Shown: in pieces, positions 1 to 6,657 of the stretch
Position numbering within the stretch: position 1 is the first letter of the stretch
How the letters are laid out: every line of letters begins with the position of its first letter
From: JALYQB01 sp035640155
GTDB taxonomy: Bacteria; Actinomycetota; Actinomycetes; Mycobacteriales; Pseudonocardiaceae
DNA length: 11,463 bases
Direction: 5' to 3'
NCBI GenBank assembly: GCA_035640155.1
Contig: DASQWR010000178.1
Span: forward strand, 1 to 11,463
The notes under the pieces: generated by a model
Databases searched by the model: none
Told to the model about the DNA's origin: nothing
What the model saw: only the letters and a program-made list of their open reading frames with translations
Program-made: the position numbers and the translations under genes

Positions 1-649
1 CGGCGACCGCGAGAGCCGCGGCCAGCGCCGCAGCGGCGAGCTCGGCCAGCGCCGCGCCGACATCCTCGAACGCCAGCACCGGCAGTCCCGGTTCCACCAC
101 CGCGGCGAGGTCGGCCGCGGCGACGTCGAGAATCATGTCGAGGTACCCCGCCCGCAATGCCCGCTGCGCCTGGGTGCCGGTCAGGCGAGCGCGGGCGCCG
201 CCGGGAGTACCAGGCGGCGGCTCCTGCGGGTCCGCGCCGACCACCGTGAGCAGGCCTTCGCGGATGCGGCGGGTCCAGGCCCGGCCGCCGATCGCCCCAG
301 CACTGCGGGTCAGGCGGCGCCACCGGCCGGGATCGGCCACCAGGTGGTCACCGAGCGCGACGGAGCCGCCGAGCACGCCCAGCAACCGTCCGCGCAGCCC
401 GGCGTCGCGCCGCACGGCGCCGTCGAGCTCCGCCCAGCCGCCGCCCATCGCATCCGCCAGGCGCTGCAGGGCGCGCAGGGCGAGATCGGGGGCAGGGCTG
501 CGGGACAGTGCCCACAGCACCCCGGTGACCTCGGCGACCGGAGACCCGTCCCGCCACCATCCGAGCTGTGTGAGGACGTCCGTGGCCGCGGGGTCGGTCA
601 GGCCGAGCCGGGCCGGGGACGCCACGCTGCCTCGCCGGTCACCCGCCAC
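1..649 (-). CDS. glnE: GlnE, glutamine synthetase adenylyltransferase/adenylyl-removing enzyme (N-terminal part, cut by window edge)
   Basis: The minus frame entered at a GTG (647-649) stays open to the window edge, giving 216 residues of a protein normally near 1000. The visible part is the beginning of the N-terminal half, which carries adenylyl-removing activity. Recognisable stretches are RLGLTDP (residues 14-20), a segment reading VLWALSRSP followed by LALRALQRLAD, GWAELD, and LRGRLLGVLG followed by VALGDHLVADP. These resemble mycobacterial GlnE closely from memory. The nucleotidyltransferase GxSDxD motifs would lie beyond the edge and cannot be judged. GlnE adds or removes AMP on a tyrosine of the main glutamine synthetase GlnA1 according to nitrogen supply. 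The gene starts 11 bp after the amidotransferase stop, so it is very likely co-transcribed with glnA2. No clear Shine-Dalgarno is seen. A TTG (653-655) and a GTG (623-625) are alternative starts. Confidence 0.9.
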   Translation of the reverse strand, partial: MAGDRRGSVASPARLGLTDPAATDVLTQLGWWRDGSPVAEVTGVLWALSRSPAPDLALRALQRLADAMGGGWAELDGAVRRDAGLRGRLLGVLGGSVALGDHLVADPGRWRRLTRSAGAIGGRAWTRRIREGLLTVVGADPQEPPPGTPGGARARLTGTQAQRALRAGYLDMILDVAAADLAAVVEPGLPVLAFEDVGAALAELAAAALAAALAVA

Positions 650-660
650 GTCCAACGACG

Positions 661-1419
661 TTAGTGGGTGAGCAGCGGCAGGGTCGGCCAGCCTGCTGCG
701 ATCTCGCCAGCCGCGATCTCGCCGGCAGCGAGCGTGACGAACCGCTGGGCGAAGGGACGCCACACCTCGGCGAGGTCGGAGTGCACCTGCTCCAGATGAG
801 CCGGGTCGAGCCGACCGGCCGGCACGGTGGCCGCCGCCTCCGGATCGTGCTGCGCCCAGGCGAGCACCGTGGCGGGGGTCGTCTCGATGTGGAACTGGAC
901 GCCGTAGGCGCACGGCCCGACCCGGAACGCCTGGTTCACATGCCGCGGAGAGGATGCCAGCAGCGTGGCACCGGGCGGCAGCGCCGAGATCTCGTCGTGG
1001 TGGAACTGGATCACGTCGGGGGTCAGCGGCACGGGTGCGAAGAGCGGGTCGAAGGCGGCGGCGTCGCGCTTGGCGACCAGCAACGGACCCGCCTCGGGTC
1101 CGGCCTCCCCGCGCCGGACCCCTCCTCCGGTTGCCACCGCGAGCAGCTGCGCACCCAGGCACACTCCGAGCGTCGGGATCCGGGAGGTGACCGCGTCGGT
1201 GAGCAGCCGCCGCACGTCGGCGAGCCACGGGTGCCGGGCGTCGTCCTGGGCGCCCATCCCGCCGCCGAGACATACCAGGGCGTCCACCCCGTCCAGGGTC
1301 TCCGGGATGCCGTCAGGGGCGGCGCGGACGTCCACCTCGGCACCCGCTTCGCGCAGCCAGTCGCCGAGGCGCTCCGGCGGGTCGGTCTCCGAGAGCTGCA
1401 GCACCAGGACGTGGTTCAC
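661..1419 (-). CDS. Class I glutamine amidotransferase (GMP-synthase-like GATase), stand-alone
   Basis: A 252-residue cytoplasmic protein with the triad GATase fold. The nucleophile elbow is GVCLGAQ with Cys87; the catalytic His177 and Glu179 lie in GVQFHIET. LGGGMGAQDD (51-60) fits the oxyanion/substrate-side strand of the family. The family removes the amide of glutamine or cleaves gamma-glutamyl amides. No synthetase domain is fused, so the acceptor or substrate is unknown. The start is GTG (1417-1419), 15 bp after the glnA2 stop; glnE begins 11 bp after its own stop, so the three genes look like one operon. This context suggests a job in glutamine or gamma-glutamyl compound turnover, for example hydrolysis of products made by GlnA2-type ligases; that is inference. 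The C-terminus contains AGEIA twice (232-241), from a 15-bp tandem duplication. Family membership is secure; function is not. Confidence 0.88.
   Translation of the reverse strand: MNHVLVLQLSETDPPERLGDWLREAGAEVDVRAAPDGIPETLDGVDALVCLGGGMGAQDDARHPWLADVRRLLTDAVTSRIPTLGVCLGAQLLAVATGGGVRRGEAGPEAGPLLVAKRDAAAFDPLFAPVPLTPDVIQFHHDEISALPPGATLLASSPRHVNQAFRVGPCAYGVQFHIETTPATVLAWAQHDPEAAATVPAGRLDPAHLEQVHSDLAEVWRPFAQRFVTLAAGEIAAGEIAAGWPTLPLLTH
698..727. repeat. Imperfect 15-bp tandem duplication inside the GATase gene
   Basis: Two adjacent 15-bp units (698-712 and 713-727) share GCGATCTCGCC and differ at two positions. On the coding strand they give AGEIA twice in frame near the C-terminus of the amidotransferase. 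The reading frame is kept. Confidence 0.8.
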
Positions 1420-1434
1420 GTTCCCAGGTTACGT

Positions 1435-2778
1435 CTACAACACGGGCAGGTAGCTCTGCAGCTCGTAGGGCGTGACGTGACGACGGTAGTTGTCCCACTC
1501 GGCGCGCTTGTTGCGCAGGAAGAAGTCGAAGACGTGCTCACCGAGCGCCTCGGCGACCAGTTCCGAGTTCTCCATCTCGGCCAGCGCCTCGGACAGGTTC
1601 TGCGGCAACGACGGGTATCCGGCGGCACGGCGTTCCTGGTCCGAGAGCGACCAGACGTCGTCCTCGGCCGCGGCGGGCAGCTCGTAGCCCTTCTGCACCC
1701 CGCGCAGGCCGGCCGCGAGCACCACCGCGTAGGCGAGGTAGGGGTTGCACGCGGAGTCCGGGGTGCGGATCTCGACCCGCCGGCTGGCCGCCTTGCCCGG
1801 CGAGTACATCGGCACCCGGGCCAGCGCGGATCGGTTGGCGTGCCCCCAGCAGACCGCGGTCGGGGCCTCCCCGCCGGTGATCAGCCGCTTGTAGGAGTTC
1901 ACCCACTGGTTGGTCACCGCGGTCATCTCGCGGGCGTGGCGCAGCACACCGGCGACGAACGCCTTGCCGGTGTCGGAGAGCTCGTAGGGTTCCGCGTCGT
2001 CGTGGAAGGCGTTGCGGTCGCCCTCGAACAGCGACACGTGAGTGTGCATCGCGGAGCCCGGCTGCGCGGTGAACGGCTTGGGCATGAACGAGGCGCGCAC
2101 CCCCTGGGTGATCGCGACCTCCTTGACCACGTACCGGAACGTCATGATGTTGTCGGCCATGGTCAGCGCGTCGGCGTACCGCAGGTCGATCTCCTGCTGG
2201 CCAGGTGCGTTCTCGTGGTGGCTGAACTCCACCGAGATGCCCATCGACTCCAGCGCTTCGATCGCGTGCCGGCGAAAGTGTGGCGCCACGTCGTGACTGG
2301 CCTGATCGAAGTAGCCGCCGCTGTCGGCGGGCTCGGGCTCGGAGCCGTCCGCCGGCAGCGAGCGCAGCAGGTAGAACTCGATCTCCGGGTGCACGTAGAA
2401 GGTGAACCCGGCCTCCCCCGCGTTGGACAGCGCACGGCGCAGCACGTGTCGCGGGTCCGCCCACGAGGGTGAGCCGTCCGGCATGGTGATGTCACAGAAC
2501 ATCCGGGCGGAGTAGCGCTCCCCGTCCGGCGTCTCCCATGGCAGCACCTGGAACGTCGACGGGTCCGGTCGGGCGACCATGTCCGACTCGTAAGAGCGGG
2601 AGAACCCCTCGATCGCCGACCCGTCGAAGCCGATGCCCTCCGCGAAGGCCCCCTCGAGCTCGGCCGGCGCGACTGCCACCGACTTGAGGTAACCGAGCAC
2701 GTCGGTGAACCACAACCGGACGAACCGGATGTCGCGCTCTTCCAACGTGCGCAGCACGAACTCCTGCTGGCGTTCCAT
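1435..2778 (-). CDS. glnA2: GlnA2-type glutamine synthetase-like ligase (GSI family)
   Basis: A 447-residue type I glutamine synthetase, the same length class as mycobacterial GlnA2 and very like it in sequence from memory. Active-site landmarks are present: Asp52 in FDGSAIEG, Glu132/Glu134 in HPEIEF, Glu189 and Glu196 around HHENAPGQQE, His245 in GSAMHTH, Arg298/Glu304 in YKRLITGGEAP, Arg316 and Arg321, Glu336/Arg338 in RRVEIRTP. Canonical GS joins ammonia to glutamate using ATP. The residues equivalent to Asp50 and Glu327 of the Salmonella enzyme are kept, but the Asn264 position is Pro240, and the adenylylation tyrosine is replaced by Trp376 (EDDVWSL). GlnE therefore should not adenylylate this enzyme. 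A Streptomyces GlnA2 has been described as a gamma-glutamylpolyamine synthetase, so the substrate here is open. First gene of a glnA2-GATase-glnE operon. The ATG at 2776-2778 lacks a Shine-Dalgarno but sits 7 nt after a -10-like element. Confidence 0.95.
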   Translation of the reverse strand: MERQQEFVLRTLEERDIRFVRLWFTDVLGYLKSVAVAPAELEGAFAEGIGFDGSAIEGFSRSYESDMVARPDPSTFQVLPWETPDGERYSARMFCDITMPDGSPSWADPRHVLRRALSNAGEAGFTFYVHPEIEFYLLRSLPADGSEPEPADSGGYFDQASHDVAPHFRRHAIEALESMGISVEFSHHENAPGQQEIDLRYADALTMADNIMTFRYVVKEVAITQGVRASFMPKPFTAQPGSAMHTHVSLFEGDRNAFHDDAEPYELSDTGKAFVAGVLRHAREMTAVTNQWVNSYKRLITGGEAPTAVCWGHANRSALARVPMYSPGKAASRRVEIRTPDSACNPYLAYAVVLAAGLRGVQKGYELPAAAEDDVWSLSDQERRAAGYPSLPQNLSEALAEMENSELVAEALGEHVFDFFLRNKRAEWDNYRRHVTPYELQSYLPVL

Positions 2779-2785
2779 GCGCCGC

Positions 2786-2791
2786 AGGGTA
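2786..2791 (-). promoter_or_regulatory. Candidate -10 element of glnA2 (leaderless mRNA)
   Basis: The minus strand reads TACCCT, 7 nt before the ATG, matching the actinobacterial TANNNT -10. Transcription would begin at or next to the start codon, which fits the absence of a Shine-Dalgarno. No good -35 is seen; a GlnR-like site lies at the place where an activator would help. Confidence 0.5.
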
Positions 2792-2801
2792 GGGACGCTG
2801 T

Positions 2802-2817
2802 GTTACAGGCATGTTTC
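2802..2817. promoter_or_regulatory. GlnR-like half site upstream of glnA2
   Basis: The minus strand reads GAAAC, 6 nt, GTAAC. The actinobacterial GlnR site is described as gTnAC-n6-GaAAC repeated with 6-nt gaps, so this matches the central b1-a2 pair exactly. The outer elements are not recognisable. The site lies about 10 bp upstream of the -10, overlapping the -35 position of glnA2, where an activator could contact RNA polymerase. This is inference from motif and position. Confidence 0.4.
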
Positions 2818-2859
2818 GTCAGCGCCGTGGCGCGATGGCTCGTGACCACGCGGTGCCTC

Positions 2860-2865
2860 TAGGAT
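2860..2865 (+). promoter_or_regulatory. Candidate -10 element of the lprG-p55 operon (leaderless mRNA)
   Basis: TAGGAT lies 6 nt before the ATG at 2872 and fits TANNNT. No Shine-Dalgarno is present before this ATG, so a leaderless transcript is likely. No convincing -35. The 93-bp gap is shared with the divergent glnA2 promoter. Confidence 0.5.
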
Positions 2866-2871
2866 TCTCCC

Positions 2872-3534
2872 ATGTCACGCCGCCTCCGGTTCCCGGTGCT
2901 CCTGTTCCTGTTCACGCTGCTTGCCGCCGGTTGTTCCGGAGTCGGTGAGGAGCTCCCCGACGGGGCGCAACTGCTGACCCGGTCCGCCGACGCCATGGCT
3001 GCAGTACGCACCGCCCGGTTGGACCTGGACGTCCAGGGCACCGTGGGTGGCTTCTCGGTGCAGGGCGCGGCCGCGCAGGTGACGCGGGAGGGTGATGCGG
3101 CGGGCACCGTGACGCTCGACCAGGGCGGGCAGGTCACCGAGCTCGAGTTCGTGTTCACCGGCGGGACGCTGTACCTGCAGGGACCCACCGGTGGGTTCCG
3201 CGAGCTGCCGGCGGCCCTGGCCAGCAGTGTCTACGACCCGACGGTGATCCTGAACCCGCAGAACGGCGTCCCGGTGCTGCTGCGCCGCGGTACCGGCGCC
3301 GTCACCGAGGCACGCGAGGAGGTCGGCGGAGTGGGCGCCTACCGGGTTCGCGCGACCTTTCCCGGCGCCGTGCTGTCCGGGCTGGTCCCCGGGCTCGAAC
3401 AGGACACCAGCGGCCTGGTCTGGATCGGGGCGAACGAGTCCCGGCTGGTCCAGGCGCGCTTCCCGCTGCCCAATGGGACGGCGACCGTGCGGCTCTCCGA
3501 CTTCAATGCGCCCGCAGACATCACAGCACCGTGA
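2872..3534 (+). CDS. lprG: LprG/LppX-family lipoprotein
   Basis: A 220-residue exported lipoprotein. The N-terminus has a basic n-region (MSRRLR), a hydrophobic core and the lipobox LAAGC with the lipidated cysteine at residue 21. The mature part alternates beta strands (for example 49-56, 78-101, 157-163, 181-185), as expected for the LppX/LprG fold that encloses a lipid in a cavity. In Mycobacterium tuberculosis LprG carries triacylated lipids and lipoglycans across the periplasm with the exporter P55. Here too the next gene, 30 bp downstream, is a P55-like transporter, which strongly supports the assignment. Family identity rests on lipobox, fold pattern, length and this pairing; sequence similarity to LprG itself is moderate. 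Expressed from a probable leaderless promoter divergent from glnA2. Confidence 0.85.
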   Translation: MSRRLRFPVLLFLFTLLAAGCSGVGEELPDGAQLLTRSADAMAAVRTARLDLDVQGTVGGFSVQGAAAQVTREGDAAGTVTLDQGGQVTELEFVFTGGTLYLQGPTGGFRELPAALASSVYDPTVILNPQNGVPVLLRRGTGAVTEAREEVGGVGAYRVRATFPGAVLSGLVPGLEQDTSGLVWIGANESRLVQARFPLPNGTATVRLSDFNAPADITAP

Positions 3535-3564
3535 TGACCGGACATCACAGCGTGCGATGATCCG

Positions 3565-5091
3565 GTGACCGCGTCCCCATCCCGCCGCGGGCTCGCCCTG
3601 GGAGCGGGTGGCGCGGTGGTCCTGCTCGCCGCGCTGGACGCCTACGTGGTGGTCAGCGTGCTGGTCCACATCATCACCGACCTGCAGGTGCCGTTGAACC
3701 GCCTGGAGCGCGCCACCCCGATCGTCACCGGCTTCCTGCTCGGCTACGTCGCCGCGATGCCGCTGCTCGGGCAGGCCTCCGACCGGTTCGGGCGCCGGGT
3801 GATGCTGCAGGGTTGCCTCACCGCGTTCGCCGCGGGCTCGGCACTGACCGCACTCGCCCCCGACCTCACCGTGCTGGTGGCCGGGCGGGTGGTGCAGGGC
3901 ATCGCCGGCGGGGCGCTGCTCCCGGTGTCGATGGCGCTGGCTGCCGACCTGTGGCCGCATCGCAGCCGGTCCACCGCGCTGGGTGCGCTGGGCGCCGCGC
4001 AGGAGCTGGGCAGCGTCCTCGGGCCGCTCTACGGTGTCGCGGTGGCCGCGCTGGTGGGGTGGCGCGGGGTGTTCTGGGCCAACGTTCCGCTCGCCCTGCT
4101 CGCCATGATCGCGGTGCAGCTCAGCGTGCCGCGCAGCAACGCCGCTCCCGGGCGGCTGGACCTGGTCGGCGGCGGGCTGCTCGCCGGCTCGCTCGCGTTG
4201 CTGGTGGTGGGCCTGTACAACCCTGAGCCCGCCAACGCGGTGCTGCCGCCGTGGGGATGGCCGTCGGTGGCCGGCGCCGCGGCGCTCGCCGTCGCGTTCG
4301 TGCTCTGGGAGCGGCGCTCGCCGGTGCGGCTGCTCGAGCCCGAGGGGGTGGCGTGGCGCCCGTTCCTCGCCGCGTTGGGGGTGAGCCTGGCCGCCGGGGC
4401 GGCGCTGATGGTGACCCTGGTCGACGTCACCCTCTACGGCCAGACGGTGCTGGGGCGCGACGCGACCGGGGCGGCCGTGCTGCTCACCCGGTTCCTGGTC
4501 GCGCTGCCGGTCGGCGCGCTGGTGGGGGGCCTGCTGGCCGGGCGCCTCGGCAACCGGACGGTGGCTGCCGCCGGGATGCTGCTCGCGGCCGGCGGCTACC
4601 TGCTGGTCGCCGGCTGGCCCGCCGACGTCCTCGCCGCGCGGCGCCTCGGGGTGCTGCCCCGGCTGGACACCGACCTGGTGATCGCCGGTCTCGGCCTCGG
4701 GCTGGTGATCGCGCCGCTGTCGGCGGCTGCGCTGCGGGCGGTGCCCGCCACCCAGCACGGGGTCGCCTCGGCCGGGGTGGTGGTGGCCCGGATGAGCGGG
4801 ATGCTCGTCGGCGTCGCCGCGCTGTCCGCCTGGGGACTGCACCGGTTCCGCGAGCTCACCGCAGACCTCGCCACTCCACTGCCGTTCGGGGTGCAGCCCG
4901 ACGTCTACCAGCGGCTGCTGGCGGCCTACCAGCTCGCGGTGCAGGCCGCGCTGCGCACCCAGTACCGGGAGGTCTTCCTGCTCACCGTCGTGGTGTGCCT
5001 GCTCGGCGCGGCCGGCGCCGTGCTGCTGGACCGCCGCCATCAGGGAGCGCAGCGCGCCCCCTCGGCCGGCAGGGTGCCGTCCACGAGGTAA
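3565..5091 (+). CDS. P55-like MFS exporter, partner of LprG
   Basis: A 508-residue multi-pass membrane protein of the major facilitator superfamily (DHA2-like, probably 14 helices), close in length to the mycobacterial P55 protein Rv1410c (about 518). MFS motif A is GQASDRFGRR (69-78), preceded by LGYVAAMPLL. A conserved aspartate, Asp25, lies in helix 1 (ALDAYVVV) and is a likely proton-coupling residue. The motif-C-like segment is ELGSVLGPLYG (147-157). Further P55-like stretches are AGAALMVTLVDV and GLGLGLVIAPLSAAALRAVP. With the lipoprotein 30 bp upstream it likely moves lipids or lipoglycans to the outer envelope, and may also affect drug tolerance as in mycobacteria. Start is GTG at 3565 without an obvious Shine-Dalgarno, so translation may be coupled to lprG. 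The last 52 bp overlap the end of the convergent protease gene. Confidence 0.92.
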   Translation: MTASPSRRGLALGAGGAVVLLAALDAYVVVSVLVHIITDLQVPLNRLERATPIVTGFLLGYVAAMPLLGQASDRFGRRVMLQGCLTAFAAGSALTALAPDLTVLVAGRVVQGIAGGALLPVSMALAADLWPHRSRSTALGALGAAQELGSVLGPLYGVAVAALVGWRGVFWANVPLALLAMIAVQLSVPRSNAAPGRLDLVGGGLLAGSLALLVVGLYNPEPANAVLPPWGWPSVAGAAALAVAFVLWERRSPVRLLEPEGVAWRPFLAALGVSLAAGAALMVTLVDVTLYGQTVLGRDATGAAVLLTRFLVALPVGALVGGLLAGRLGNRTVAAAGMLLAAGGYLLVAGWPADVLAARRLGVLPRLDTDLVIAGLGLGLVIAPLSAAALRAVPATQHGVASAGVVVARMSGMLVGVAALSAWGLHRFRELTADLATPLPFGVQPDVYQRLLAAYQLAVQAALRTQYREVFLLTVVVCLLGAAGAVLLDRRHQGAQRAPSAGRVPSTR

Positions 5092-6608
5092 GCCGTCACC
5101 GCGTCGTCCACGCACGTGACTCCCTGCAGGGCGACGGTGTGCTGGTTGCCCTCGAAGGTGAGCAGCCGGGCGCCGAGCGCAGCCGCCAGCTCCACGCCGG
5201 CCTGGTACGGCGTCGCCGGGTCCCCGGTGGTGGAGATGACCAGGGCCGGGGCCAGCCCCTGCACCTCGGGCACGCCCGGCTCACCGGTGGGGGGCACCGG
5301 CCAGAACGCGCAGGCGTCCCGGGCCGGGGAGGGCGGGGTGCCGTCGTCGAGGAACGGCGCCGCCTCCCGGTAGCGCCGGTCCGCCTCGAGGAAGACCGCG
5401 GGGTCGGTGATCGGCGGGTCGTCCACGCAGCGCACCGCGGTGAAGGCATCGTCGCGGTTGGAGTAGCCGCTGGCGTCACGCTGGAAGTAGACGTCGGCCA
5501 GCACCAGCAGCGTGCTTCCGTTGCCCGCCGCGAGCTGGGTGAGGCTCTGGTCGAGGATCGGCCAGAGCTGGTCGGAGTAGAGCGCCTGGATCGTCCCCTG
5601 CTCGGCATCGGAGTACGACAGCCTCCGGTTCCCGACGTCCAGCGGTTTGCTGATCAGCGGCGCGACCAGCTGCTGGAACTCCTGCTCGGTGTCCTCGACG
5701 GGGCCGTCCGTCCAGCAGGTCGGCTGCCGGAGACACCAGTCGACGAACGCGTCGAACGAGCGCTGGAAGCCCGCGCCCTGGTTGACCAGGCTCTCCACCA
5801 GTTCCTCGTCCGGGTCCAGCGCCCCGTCGAGCACCAGGGCGCGGACGTTGCCCGGGAACCGCTCGGCGTACTCGGTGCCGATCCGGGTGCCGTAGGAGTA
5901 GCCGAGGTAGCTGAGCTTGCGGTCGCCCAGCACGGCACGCAGCACGTCCATGTCTCGCGCGACGTCGCGGGTACCCACGTTCGCAAGCACCGCTTTCCCG
6001 ACCCGCTCGGCGCACAGCTGCGCGTAGGCCCGCTCCTCGGCCTCGGTCTGCGCGATCTCGGCCGGCGAGGTGTCCGGGTCGAGGTCGAGTCGCTCGGCGT
6101 CCTGCTCCTCGGTGCTGCGGCACTCGATCGCCGGCTCACTGGCGCCGACACCGCGCGGGTCGAAGCCCACCAGGTCGAAGCGACGGCCCAGCTCGGTGTT
6201 CGCCACCGCCTCGGCCAGCGATGCGGCCGCGCTCATCCCGGACCCCCCCGGGCCGCCCGGGTTCATCAGCAGGGACCCGATCCGAGCGGCCGGGTCCCCG
6301 GCGGGCCGGCGCAGCAGGCCGATGCTCGCGGTGGCGCCCGCCGGGTCGGGGTAGTCCAGCGGCACCTCGACCCGGGCGCACTCCAGCCCGGGCGCGGCGA
6401 AGGACTCCTCGTCGAGCTGGGTGGTGGCGTACTCGACGCACCCACCCCAGCGCACGTCCTGGGTGTAGAACCGGTCCAGCCCGTCGGGCACGGGGCCGAG
6501 CACCCGTGGCGTGCCCGGTTCCACCATCGTGCAGCCGGCCAGCACGAGCAGCAGGATGGCGACGAACGGGGGCAGGCGCAACGGGGGCAGGCGCGGGAGG
6601 CTCGGCAC
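5040..6608 (-). CDS. Hip1/CaeA-like lipoprotein serine protease (alpha/beta hydrolase, tripeptidyl-aminopeptidase-like)
   Basis: A 522-residue lipoprotein of the alpha/beta-hydrolase fold with a TAP-like C-terminal part. The signal peptide ends in the lipobox LAGC with Cys26. An oxyanion loop MNPGGPGGSG (115-124) precedes the nucleophile elbow GYSYG with Ser238. Asp463 (TTGDPATP) and His490 (GNQHT) complete the triad. Paired cysteines such as 292/298 suggest disulfides and an extracytoplasmic site. Length and triad spacing match Mycobacterium tuberculosis Hip1/CaeA (Rv2224c, about 520 residues), a cell-envelope protease whose gene is also near glnA2. Such proteins cleave envelope proteins or N-terminal peptides; the substrate here is unknown. 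I chose the GTG at 6606-6608 because it places a normal signal peptide at the N-terminus; an ATG at 6657-6659 would add 17 residues. Diverges from nadE and overlaps the P55-like gene end by 52 bp. Confidence 0.9.
   Translation of the reverse strand: MPSLPRLPPLRLPPFVAILLLVLAGCTMVEPGTPRVLGPVPDGLDRFYTQDVRWGGCVEYATTQLDEESFAAPGLECARVEVPLDYPDPAGATASIGLLRRPAGDPAARIGSLLMNPGGPGGSGMSAAASLAEAVANTELGRRFDLVGFDPRGVGASEPAIECRSTEEQDAERLDLDPDTSPAEIAQTEAEERAYAQLCAERVGKAVLANVGTRDVARDMDVLRAVLGDRKLSYLGYSYGTRIGTEYAERFPGNVRALVLDGALDPDEELVESLVNQGAGFQRSFDAFVDWCLRQPTCWTDGPVEDTEQEFQQLVAPLISKPLDVGNRRLSYSDAEQGTIQALYSDQLWPILDQSLTQLAAGNGSTLLVLADVYFQRDASGYSNRDDAFTAVRCVDDPPITDPAVFLEADRRYREAAPFLDDGTPPSPARDACAFWPVPPTGEPGVPEVQGLAPALVISTTGDPATPYQAGVELAAALGARLLTFEGNQHTVALQGVTCVDDAVTAYLVDGTLPAEGARCAP
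6565..6594. repeat. Perfect 15-bp tandem duplication in the protease signal peptide
   Basis: AACGGGGGCAGGCGC occurs twice in direct succession (6565-6579 and 6580-6594). On the coding strand it gives RLPPL/RLPPF in the n-region of the lipoprotein signal peptide, in frame. Removing one copy would leave a shorter but still ordinary signal peptide. Confidence 0.9.
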
Positions 6609-6657
6609 CCCACGATGGTGCCAGGCTGCGACGCATCGTGTGCGCCATGATGGGGAC
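6609..6657. promoter_or_regulatory. 49-bp divergent promoter region with a dyad
   Basis: This gap must hold the promoters of both the protease gene (minus) and nadE (plus). It contains the inverted pair CACGAT (6611-6616) and ATCGTG (6635-6640), separated by 18 nt. CATGAT at 6646-6651, 6 nt before the nadE ATG, is a weak -10 candidate. No Shine-Dalgarno with good spacing is seen for either gene. Confidence 0.35.

Noticed and set aside
664..2472. A 602-codon plus-strand open frame antisense to the GATase and glnA2 genes
   Set aside because: Its product is rich in Arg, Gly, Val, His and Gln with no family pattern, and the opposite strand codes for two clearly conserved enzymes. It is a GC-bias shadow.
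2875..5115. A 746-codon minus-strand open frame opposite lprG and the exporter
   Set aside because: Low-complexity composition (Gln, His, Arg, Gly), and it spans two recognisable genes on the other strand.
4251..6650. A 799-codon plus-strand open frame
   Set aside because: It runs across the exporter end in a wrong frame and antisense to the protease; no motif or plausible fold.
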